A model generated the notes under the pieces. That model saw nothing but the letters and a program-made list of their open reading frames with translations, was not told the DNA's origin and did no database searches. A stretch of 64,000 nt of DNA from Owenia fusiformis. Taxonomy: Eukaryota > Annelida > Polychaeta > Sabellida > Oweniidae. Shown here piece after piece: positions 56,201-64,000 of this stretch. The DNA is taken from the NCBI GenBank assembly GCA_903813345.2, contig CAIIXF020000010.1, positions 19,355,181-19,419,180 of the forward strand. Reading direction: 5' to 3'. Both the position numbers and the translations under genes were made by a program. Numbering within the stretch: position 1 is the first letter of the stretch; each line of letters starts with the position of its first letter.

Positions 56201-59200
56201 TTACACTATTTCCCGAAAATGTGGCAGTCACTATTTGTTTTATTATATACCTGATAAGTACTCTGTAAACAAAAACAAAATGAGAAGTCTTTTCATTTCA
56301 ATATCAAATGTTCACAGGTTCTTATTGGCATTTAAAGGCATTTTACCTTTCAACTCCTATAATCTCAGATTTGGGGGAAGATAAAATGTACTATTGACTG
56401 GTCACATGACCTAACTGGTGATTAGTACAATTCATCTTCCCTGAAAGCAGGGATTTAGGACTTTCCAGGGAATTAGTTCATCTATTCCATGTCATGTGAC
56501 CATGAATAAGCCAATGAGCATCTAGAATACATTTGAGGTATATAATAATCATTAATAAAGAACGTCGCAAGGGCGCCGGGAGTTTTATCTCGGACATAAA
56601 AGTTGCCTGTGTCTACCCGAATTTTCTCAACCAATCTTATCGATGTTAGTGTTCGGCAGTTGTTGTTCGGCGGTCGGCGTAGTCGGGGAACTTACTTTTT
56701 TACGGACACTTCTCTATGTCTTGGCAAATTTCCCGCAAATTGAATACTACCGTTGTAATATTTCAACCAGTAAACACTTTTTCTCCTAATAGATCCAAAG
56801 TATGCCTCGCAATAAAACGTGACGTTCGCCCCGGGGAGGGCTACTACGTCACGTGGTTCCTCTGACACGAGGGGTGGTCCAGTGTAGTCAACGAATTCTG
56901 AAAAAGTAAAGAACTTAGTATTCATTGAACTCAAAGACACTTTACATGTAGTAGGTGTATTCAAGAATCGGATTTATTGTCATTAGAGAGATTTCGCAAC
57001 TCACTTATAACATGTTTTTGTGGCGTCGGAAGGGAAAGCGTTGGGGGTGACCGTCCCCCGCTTCCCTAGAATTGAAAGCTCTAGAGTTAAATGCGACTTT
57101 GAAGTTTGAAAAGAAAATGGGCTAAAAAATTTCAACGTTTTTTTCTCTGACCTGAAATTTAGCCCCCCCCCCCCCCCCCCCCCCCCTATTGGTTCCCAGA
57201 TCCGCCCCTGCAATGCCCCCGTATAGAGCTGCGCATTAAATGATAACGTAATCAAACGTTTCAGAAGTAATGTTATACAGGAATAATCATGCTATAAGTG
57301 AGTTGCGAAATATCTCTATTATCATCTTTGCAAGTCGTAGAGTCGTCGTATCTTGGTTCAAGAACAATACTTCCTTTTGATTCAACTTTTTTTGATTTAG
57401 GACCGATTCATGGATTAATTCAAGTTATTTGATTTTAACATCCTGTTATATTTATTACTTATAAGTATCAGGCCTTATTCCCACGAAAGCGGGCTGTCTA
57501 AGTTCGAAATGGAAAGGATGTTTAAATTAAATCAACACACCCTGTGACTTCAACGAAATGGTGAGTCATCAGTCAACTCAAGAGACCCAGTCTCATTCCA
57601 CTGACGGCATATTTAATCTCTTACTGACATTTTGTCGCGAGTGCATTTTTCGTATCATGTCATTCACACTACCGTACCAAGCCCCGTAGAATACTTTTGA
57701 ATCGTGGCGACCTCGCAAAAAAGGTCGAAATTTTAAAGCCGGATGCCCCAGTAAAGTTGTTTAATTCTATGATCACTAAAGAATCACTTAAGTCGACACT
57801 TACAGGTTCTGACCAATGTAGCTGGCAACTACAGATAAGCCCACTATTGTTCTAAAACTTGAAACATGAGAAATAAAGGACGGAAGAGTTTCCCTTTACA
57901 TGGCCTTAGACCATATATTCAAATTAATCCAAGACTGAGTTTAGATGTATTATTAGTGTTACCTAAGACAGTGAGGTTGACTGCATGCGATATAACGTCG
58001 GCTCCAGAGGCCACGTCCCTAGAAGCTACGCCCCTACACGTATACAGCCCAGCGTCTTCTAAATATGTATCCTTAATGACTAATGTCTGGTTGTTATTCT
58101 CCAGCTTTATTCGTCCTTGTCTCTCCCAGGGAAATGGTTCACCATTGAAGTGCCACTGTAAGGTAGCGTATCCTTCCGCACAACAATGGAGATCTTTGTA
58201 TTTGGCGTGGACGGCAAAGTCAATGAGATTTCTCTCCTCAACGGGTCTAGTGAATCCGAGTTCGGCTATCAAAAATCAAATTTAACATTTTTTCTTTAGT
58301 AAGATTGGTTAAAGTGGCAACAAGGCCTGTAGAGAGTTGTGTAACTAACCCCCCTATCACACCAAACTAGTTCTTACCCGTTCTTGCCAGTCCTACGAAA
58401 ATGTCGTACAACGGGCTCAGTCTGGCTGCGGTCGGGATATATGTCTAAAATAATTAGCTACTTCGTTCATAAACAGTCCTCAATACGTCCATCTCATTCG
58501 CAGTTCGTTCAGGTCGCACCACGTCGGTGTGCAACGTAGTATAAACCGTCCCTTAGTCTAGAAGGTCATCATGACCTGATTACAGAACGGTATGGTCGCC
58601 ATCGAATTTTAAATCGATTCAAAATTCTAAATCACATACCCCGTCCGGGAAAGTCCATGAAGTTCGTAAACAGACCGGAGAACGTTGTAGCTACGTTCAT
58701 TCAGTTCGCACACAGTTTGAAACCGGTTCGGCAACGTTTGGACGATCACCAGAATTTTTTTTAGCATTCCCTAAGTGCTGGAGGACCTACTCGTTCTAGT
58801 AGTTATATGAAGTTTGTATACAGATCCCAAACGGTTTTTAGTGGGTTCTTAGTACGTCAAATCCGTTCGTGCACAGTTTAAGCCCGTTTTCGAGACGTAG
58901 TGAGAACTAGTTTGGTGTGATAGTAGGGTAAAATAGCGCAATATTCAAATATTTGAAAACTAGAAAAAAACAATTAACTATTTTTCTAAGATTCAACTTT
59001 TTCGAAATACATACAATTATCTAAATCATCAAAAACATTATTTTCAAACTCTGCATAGAGTCTTTATGCGTCATTTTTTCAACTATCCATCATTTACTTA
59101 AAAGATTATGTGTATTTTCTAATTGGATAGATGCGAACCTTAAAGAAAATAAAAACGTATAAAGATAAGAATTAAAATTTTATTTAACAAGAGCGAGGTT

Positions 59201-59663
59201 TCATCTCTGAATCAACAATCGCTCATGAATCTGTACTGAATCTGTACATTTTTTCAATTTTTGCACCATGAGATATATCGGTATGTACGCTATGCATGGG
59301 TTAAAGTATTACTTTTGCGAAGATACGAATGATTACTAATATTTTTTTTAATATGAACTTTCACAATTTTCGACCAAATGACCTCTTAACTTTAGAAGTG
59401 AAAAAAATGTTTTACATATCCAAATTCCATTGTTTAAGACTTCAATATAAGCTAAGATGGTCTAAATTATACACGGGTCCTTTAACTACTGAACTTTGCT
59501 CAGTGAAGTGTGTACAACACACACTACAAACGTTTAAATGTTTCGTGTTACATCTCACAAATGTAGTTATCAGTTACTCACCGGTCTTCACTTGGTCACG
59601 ACAGAATTGAAGTTGGGCGCTCGTTATTTCTGCGAGGAGAAGAACAAATCCGACTTGGGACAT
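53220..59663 (-). CDS. IL-1 receptor-like protein: signal peptide, two Ig domains, TM, TIR
   Basis: Exons in transcript order: 59663-59582, 58265-57963, 56897-56696, 55970-55831, 55357-55178, 54071-53925, 53584-53220. The frame is unbroken, 472 residues. The start MSQVGFVLLLAEITSA gives a clean signal peptide, but in-frame ATGs at 59681, 59699, 59711, 59738 and 59750 could extend it. Ig1 (about 30-128) has LHCCAEGYATLQWHF and DAGLYTCRG. Ig2 (about 135-240, split over two exons) has VTFYCEAYF and YNATYECR. The membrane segment is AVITVACLFAVVAFVCLLGF, then RLEIQL as in IL-1R family juxtamembrane regions. The TIR domain has box 1 YHMFVAYD, box 2 region RDFGAGE and box 3 FWKRLRLQLP. Proteins of this type signal through TIR contacts at the cell surface in immunity or neurons. 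Vertebrate IL-1Rs have three Ig domains and SIGIRR one, so two is unusual by vertebrate rules. The proline typical of box 2 is replaced by alanine. The ligand is unknown. Confidence 0.88.
54109..54446 (+). repeat. ~115-bp tandem repeat, three copies, in receptor intron
   Basis: Units 54109-54215, 54216-54329 and 54330-54446, each with caccaccagacgtggtgac or a variant at the start, a ttgtggg/ttgtgga middle, tgtaacaaatgg, and ggtggtgacattttgcatg at the end. Same family as 3628-4155 and 43481. It lies in the intron just upstream of the first TIR exon. Confidence 0.88.
56067..56237. repeat. Palindromic element C, ~78-bp arms
   Basis: Left arm caaatagtgactgcca, gggaaatagtg, gggaatatcctgtccactga; the right arm is its complement. 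The centre is cccgaggctgcaggccgagg. The right side continues tttgttttattatata, the same sequence that follows palindrome B at 43848. It lies in the receptor intron between the two Ig2 exons. Confidence 0.75.
56984..57318. mobile_element. MITE of family agagatttcgcaactcactt, with inserted segment
   Basis: Ends TAGAGAGATTTCGCAACTCA and, read inward from the right, TAGAGATATTTCGCAACTCA; TA at both tips. Compared with 37687-37915, the middle is replaced or interrupted by a segment (about 57018-57222) rich in ccgtccccc, with a 24-26 nt C run and a cccagatccgcccctg word. It lies in the intron between the Ig1 and Ig2 exons. Confidence 0.75.
58352..58928. mobile_element. 577-bp element with inverted termini and subterminal repeats
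   Basis: Left end CCCTATCACACCAAACTAGT; the right end read inward is CCCTACTATCACACCAAACT followed by AGTTCT. Inside, the word gttcgt(a/g)(a/c)acagt recurs at irregular spacing together with cgtcc and aacgtt words. No ORF over 60 codons. It lies in the first intron of the TIR receptor. Confidence 0.75.
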
Positions 59664-59750
59664 CTTCACGCCAATCAACATCGAAGTTAGACGTAACATC
59701 TTTAATAACATGAACAGTGACAACTGACGGCGCGGCATCACAAGATACAT

Positions 59751-60887
59751 GTAAGCCCGGCTAGTCTATTTGAACGTTGTCAACACATATATTAAGATCT
59801 TATAATATTCCTTTGATAAACTAATTATTGTTGTAAATAATGTAAAATGTTCGTTCAAAATTTACAGTAAGTTATTACAAAGGTTCGTTATACTCATATG
59901 ATGACGATTATCTATTCTCTGAATCTGCCACACAGATATGACTCATTTATATCAATAAACACGGACACCGGATATCGCAACCAGCTAGATTTTATAAACT
60001 TCTCTCTAATCGTCTATGGTTGGCTCAGATGAATAAATCAAAACAACAAGACATCTTAAGTGTCATTATTTAACACAATTTTAATGGTTATAAACCAGAA
60101 ATGTATAATGATTGGTCTTATATTGTGTCATACACGTTTGGCAAAGTATTTTTATTTTCACAGAGACCTTGTTGACTTGTTGTAGCTCTCCGTTTATACA
60201 CACGAGGTATTCTTTTTTTGATTTAACGTGACATTTTTATTTTGTTTCCTTTTTAATTACATGATAAGATTCTTTATATACAGGATGTTTGATATATGTG
60301 CTGAAATAAAGGGATGGTGAAGTTGAAGGTCACCTTTGCCGTTTCGAAATTCCAAAGACCAACAACGAGATGACTTTTGCCGAAAAATAAATTTTCAGTG
60401 GAATTTATTTTGCCAAACTTGCCAATGAAATATAGATGAAGAATTAACTTTGAGGGCAAACTCCTTTTACTTAAAATACTCTGTTCTTACCTAAATTACA
60501 GTAATATTCTTTCAGGGAGTATACCAGCGAATCATATACATAAATTATTTTTGCAGCAAAACACTTTTTTGATAGCAAAAACTTATTTGCTTTCAATATG
60601 TATTCAACTTATATTGTATTTAATCGATAGTAGATGAGATTATGTTGTTATGTTGAGATTATGTTTATGTTTATATTTAATTTAATCCAGTATGTATGCA
60701 AGCATCAGTGGATTACAATCAACATGGGACAACTAAGCTCTAAACATAAGCGATAAACACGACACAAACAAACAGATTTTCGACACATTTATGGAATTGT
60801 GATTAAATCCTTCACTTGATTCTCATTTATTTACTTCCTGATCCAGCGTTTGTTAAAAGTCACATCTTTTATTTCCGGTTTCCAATA
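59751..60887. other. Upstream flank of the TIR receptor, nothing recognised
   Basis: AT-rich. It should contain the promoter of the minus-strand receptor gene, but no core element can be assigned. A tatacaggatgtttga word at 60280 may be a decayed mariner-type end. Confidence 0.35.
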
Positions 60888-61127
60888 TACAGGATGTGCC
60901 TAAAAACGCCACTTTAAAAAAAACGCTATATAACTTTTTATTCCCAACCTACCAAATTTTGTAGCAATATAATGCCAGAGGTCCTGAGTAATGAAATAAT
61001 GGAATAGGTCTTTCAACTTATTTGATCTAAAAGAGGAGTTTAATTATCATTTCACAAGGTTTATTTCATGCAAATTATTTAGATCAAAAAAAGGTTAAGT
61101 GGCGTTTCCATTTTGGCCCACCCTGTA
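60888..61127. mobile_element. 240-bp mariner-type MITE
   Basis: Left end TACAGGATGTGCCTAAAAAC then gccactt; the right end read inward is TACAGGGTGGGCCAAAATGG then aaacgccactt. TA tips, no coding sequence. Its ends are related to, but distinct from, those of the 509-bp element at 33952. Confidence 0.85.
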
Positions 61128-62357
61128 TATTTATAATAAAGCTGTTAGAATAGAATTTTTGGCGCTATGCCTAAGGATTTCAGCAATCTCGGTGATATAT
61201 ATCATGTGTTTGTTGTAGAGGAAGCTACAACCTAAACCGAAACTGTTTTAAATTTGTAAATTATTCTTACATAGTTTTTACCAAAACATAAAAACTTATT
61301 CCAAGAGTTGGCAAGAGTTGCTGGGTATTTGAGGGTAAATAAAAAACAAAGAAAAGGTCAGTACACGGTCATATTAAAAGGGTTTTCGTCTAAAGTCAGT
61401 CTTGAGGTATATCACTTTTTAGTTCTCCAGAAGGTCTATGGAGAACTTTAACCTTAGAATAAGGAAAACAACATTGACCATTGGAAAGATATAGTCACAC
61501 CAAAGTACACGAACTTTTAATTCTCCCCAGGATAAATACTCCAATTAATGCAAAATCTTTATATTAGATCATATAAATGAAATTTGATATCGATAATATG
61601 ACGAATTTATCTTACTTGCGAAACATTTAATTTGACTTAGTTACTCGATTGTGCATTCAAAATACAAACAGCGTAATTCTAAAACGCTAGATTCCAATTT
61701 CCATTTCAGTTTAACTATATTTATTCACCAGAGAAATGACTATTACATTATACACTTGATGTCAGTTATACTTATTACAATTTTCATGATATCCTATAAT
61801 AATGTCAGTAATTTTGCTGGTCTCTCAATTTTGTATGAATTGAAGTATTAGTTACAGTACCATCGTATTGAACGTCAATATCGCATGTATTTGGAATTCA
61901 TACTTGTAAAATACACACTAGTTATTTTTAGAACTCCCTACATTTTTACTAAGCAACCAGTGGAGTCCGAATAAGTACCATCTTCGTTCACATGGCACTC
62001 GTCGGTCTTCTGAACGAGTGAAGAACGAGTGTGTGAAGATGAATGAGTACAAAGTCGCCAAGAAATCCCAACGAGTTCCATGCAGGAAAAAGGCGATGCC
62101 ATGTGGATGCCAAGTTTTTGAAGGTCCCATCATGCACCATTCAATGCATATGCTCAGTGCCATCTCAGGGCAGATCCAGGAACCTACAAGGGGGCATATT
62201 TGAAGTCGCGCTTGAACCTTAAACCAAAATTTTGAAAATTCAAGGCCCATTTTCCTTATAATTTGGCCTAAAATAATAATTTTAGGATTTAAATCTTGCT
62301 CGCGGTCAAAAAAGCGTGTACAAAATACAGCCAGAATCATGATTCAGATGTATCTCA
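61128..62357. other. Spacer, no gene recognised
   Basis: AT-rich. The segment ccatcttcgttcac, ctcgtcggt, gtgaagaacg near 61978-62030 resembles 53805-53860 in the receptor intron, suggesting a small dispersed repeat. The 140-codon minus-strand open stretch at 61918-62340 has no recognised domain and overlaps that repeat. Confidence 0.4.
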
Positions 62358-62858
62358 AGCTACGTTCACACCAACGGCGCTTTGATGGCGCTTTAAAGTT
62401 GCTTGTAAAGCGGCACCAAAGCGTAACAAAGCTTCATTAAAGCGTCGGGGTCGTAATAGGTCCTAAAAAACCTCGGAGTAAAACGGGATATTCGGCAAGA
62501 GCGCCAAACATTTTTAAAGCTACTTTCACACCAACGGCGAATGCCACGCTTTAAATCGGCGAGCAAAGCGCTGTCATTTATGTTTACTTTTCCAAAAATA
62601 TCACGATCTCCTAAGTAATGTTACGCTCTGATAAGCTCTGATACGCTCTGATTTCCCGACTTGTTACGGTTCCTCACGCTATGATCCCGCTTCGACCAGG
62701 CTTTGTTACGCTTAAAATCACGCTTTGATAAGCTTTGGTAAGCATTATTACGCTTTGATGCGATTATGACGCTTTAATCAGGCTCTGATACGATTGCCAA
62801 GCTCTGTTGTGCATTTTCGAGATCGCCTTTATCATGACGCTTTTTGATCAAATGGCTG

Positions 62859-62864
62859 TATAAA
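62859..62864 (+). promoter_or_regulatory. Candidate TATA box inside the foldback element
   Basis: TATAAA in ggctgtataaagatgc, 48 bp before the ATG of the 29-codon ORF at 62912. It sits in the only stretch of the unit free of the cgcttt motif array, which makes it stand out. Promoter activity is inference. Confidence 0.35.
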
Positions 62865-62911
62865 GATGCAGTAGATCCATAAAACCATTGCATCTGTGAC
62901 TCGAGAAGACG

Positions 62912-63001
62912 ATGGCAGAACAACAAGATCCAGAATTTCCAGATGGACCAGATCATGACCCATCTGAAGAAGACATGATGTTTGTCGCACGGCGTGAATG
63001 A
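62912..63001 (+). CDS. 29-codon ORF at the centre of the foldback element
   Basis: ATG to TGA, predicted peptide very acidic in the middle: MAEQQDPEFPDGPDHD then PSEEDMMFVARRE. It lies near the centre of the 62518-63573 unit, between two motif arrays. It could be a captured first exon of a host gene, the start of a lost transposase gene, or chance. No homology recognised. Confidence 0.3.
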   Translation: MAEQQDPEFPDGPDHDPSEEDMMFVARRE

Positions 63002-64000
63002 GCGTGAGAAAGCGTGAGGAAGCTTGTCAAGCGTAACAAAGCTTAAAAAAGCGTTTCAATCCTTGATTAAAGCGTCTCAATTCGTGAAAAACCTTCATGA
63101 AAGCGTAACAAAGAGTGTCAGATATATTAATGAAAGCGTCTGACCTCGTGTCAGATCTTCATGCCAGATCGTAGCAAAGATTGAGACATCTAAACGAAGC
63201 GTGTCAAGTGGTAACAGACCGTGAAGAGACTGGGGTCCCCGCTTTGAACCAAGCTCTGTTAAGCTTTACTACGCTTTAGGTCAAGCTTTGCTGAGCTTTG
63301 TTACGGTTTGTTAAGCTTTGATACGCTCTCGGCGCTTCAATCAATTCGTAACGGAGCGCCCAAAATTTTTAAACAGTTTAAAAAATTTTGGCGCTCTTGC
63401 CGAACATCCCGCTTTACTTCGAGCTTTTCTACGACCTATTACGACCCCGACGCTTTAATCAAGCTTAGTTACGCTTTGGTGCCGCTTTACAAGTCCCTTT
63501 AAAGCGCCATGCTTTGGTGCCGCTTTGCTCGCCGATTTAAAGCGTGGCATTCGCCGTTGGTGTGAACGTAGCTTAGCTATGTTCACACCAACGGCGAATG
63601 CCACGCTTTAAATCGGTGAGCAAAGCGCCGTCACTTTTGTCATTTTTGTTCATACCAACCGCGCTTTGATGGCGCTTTAAAGCGGCCTGTAAAGCGGCAC
63701 CAAAGTGTATCAAAGCTTGATTAAAGCGGCGGGGTCGTAATAGGTCTTAGAAAAGCTCGGAGTAAAGCGGGATATTCGGCAAGAGCACCAAAAAAAGTTT
63801 AAACTGTTTAAAAATTTTGGACGCTCTGTTACGAAATAATTAAAGCGCTGAGAGCGTATCAAAGCTGAACAAACCGTAACAAAGCTCAGAAAAGCTTGGC
63901 CCAAAGCGTAGGAAAGCTTAACATGGCTCTGATAGGTTCCTCACGCGTTGACCAGGCTTTGTTACGCTTGAAATCATGCTTTGATAAGCATTATTACGCT

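Larger units (their letters stand above)
62358..64000. mobile_element. Complex foldback element rich in cgcttt/aaagcg words, cut by window end
   Basis: The terminus agctacgttcacaccaacgg occurs at 62358, 62518 (acttt variant), 63552-63573 (inverted) and 63575 (forward). 62518-63573 is one 1,056-bp unit with ~54-bp inverted ends. The inverted end at 63573 abuts the next forward end head to head. 62370-62517 matches 63380-63510 inverted and 63650-63800 direct. Between the ends, words such as acgctttgat, aagctttgtt and their complements recur every ~10-11 bp. It is GC-richer than its surroundings. The superfamily is not identified; the layout recalls foldback-type elements. Confidence 0.75.

Noticed and set aside
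57866-58285. 139-codon plus-strand ORF
   Set aside because: Antisense of the Ig1 exon of the TIR receptor, whose minus-strand reading has the Ig cysteines and matching splice sites.
61918-62340. 140-codon minus-strand ORF
   Set aside because: No recognised domain, includes a dispersed repeat segment, and no splice-compatible neighbours were found.

Overview
The window is eukaryotic nuclear DNA from an invertebrate animal. It is AT-rich, its genes are split by GT-AG introns, and repeats are dense. The coding content (an Ets1/2 factor, DCAF8, PIH1D2, NKAPD1 and an IL-1R-like Ig/TIR receptor) points to a bilaterian. Frequent tacatgtat-type words and the repeat style suggest a mollusc, probably a bivalve, but that is inference. 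All gene identities come from recognising translated motifs; no search was run.

Layout. 423-10472 (+) holds the last six coding exons of an Ets1/2 (pointed) transcription factor, whose 5' part lies left of the window. 11420-19277 is a tandem duplication of a 3,929-bp non-coding unit with no difference seen in the stretches compared. 19277-26203 is repeat-rich spacer with an inverted, decayed DNA transposon. 26204-28811 (-) is a five-exon NKAPD1 (C11orf57) homologue and 32983-36319 (+) a three-exon PIH1D2 homologue. They sit head to head, as I recall them in vertebrates, so this looks like ancient microsynteny. 36320-44718 is repeat-rich spacer. 44719-50748 (+) is an eleven-exon DCAF8. 53220-59663 (-) is a seven-exon receptor with signal peptide, two Ig domains, one membrane segment and a TIR domain. 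59751-64000 carries DNA-transposon relics and, at the right edge, a GC-richer foldback element packed with cgcttt/aaagcg words.

The genes do not form an operon-like unit. Ets is nuclear, DCAF8 is a CUL4-DDB1 substrate receptor, PIH1D2 is an Hsp90/R2TP-type assembly factor, NKAPD1 is a basic SR-like nuclear protein, and the receptor is probably an innate immune or neuronal surface protein.

The less expected signals are these. (1) The edge element (62358-64000) has arrays of a roughly 10-11 bp motif that switch strand around a TATA box and a 29-codon ORF. (2) Three minisatellites have a splice site of the host gene inside the repeated unit (PIH1D2 acceptor, DCAF8 donor, NKAPD1 donor). (3) A family of palindromic elements shares a GC-rich centre. 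(4) A 537-bp foldback has CACTGG ends and a 5-bp target duplication. (5) The 3.9-kb duplication is either very recent or an assembly artefact.
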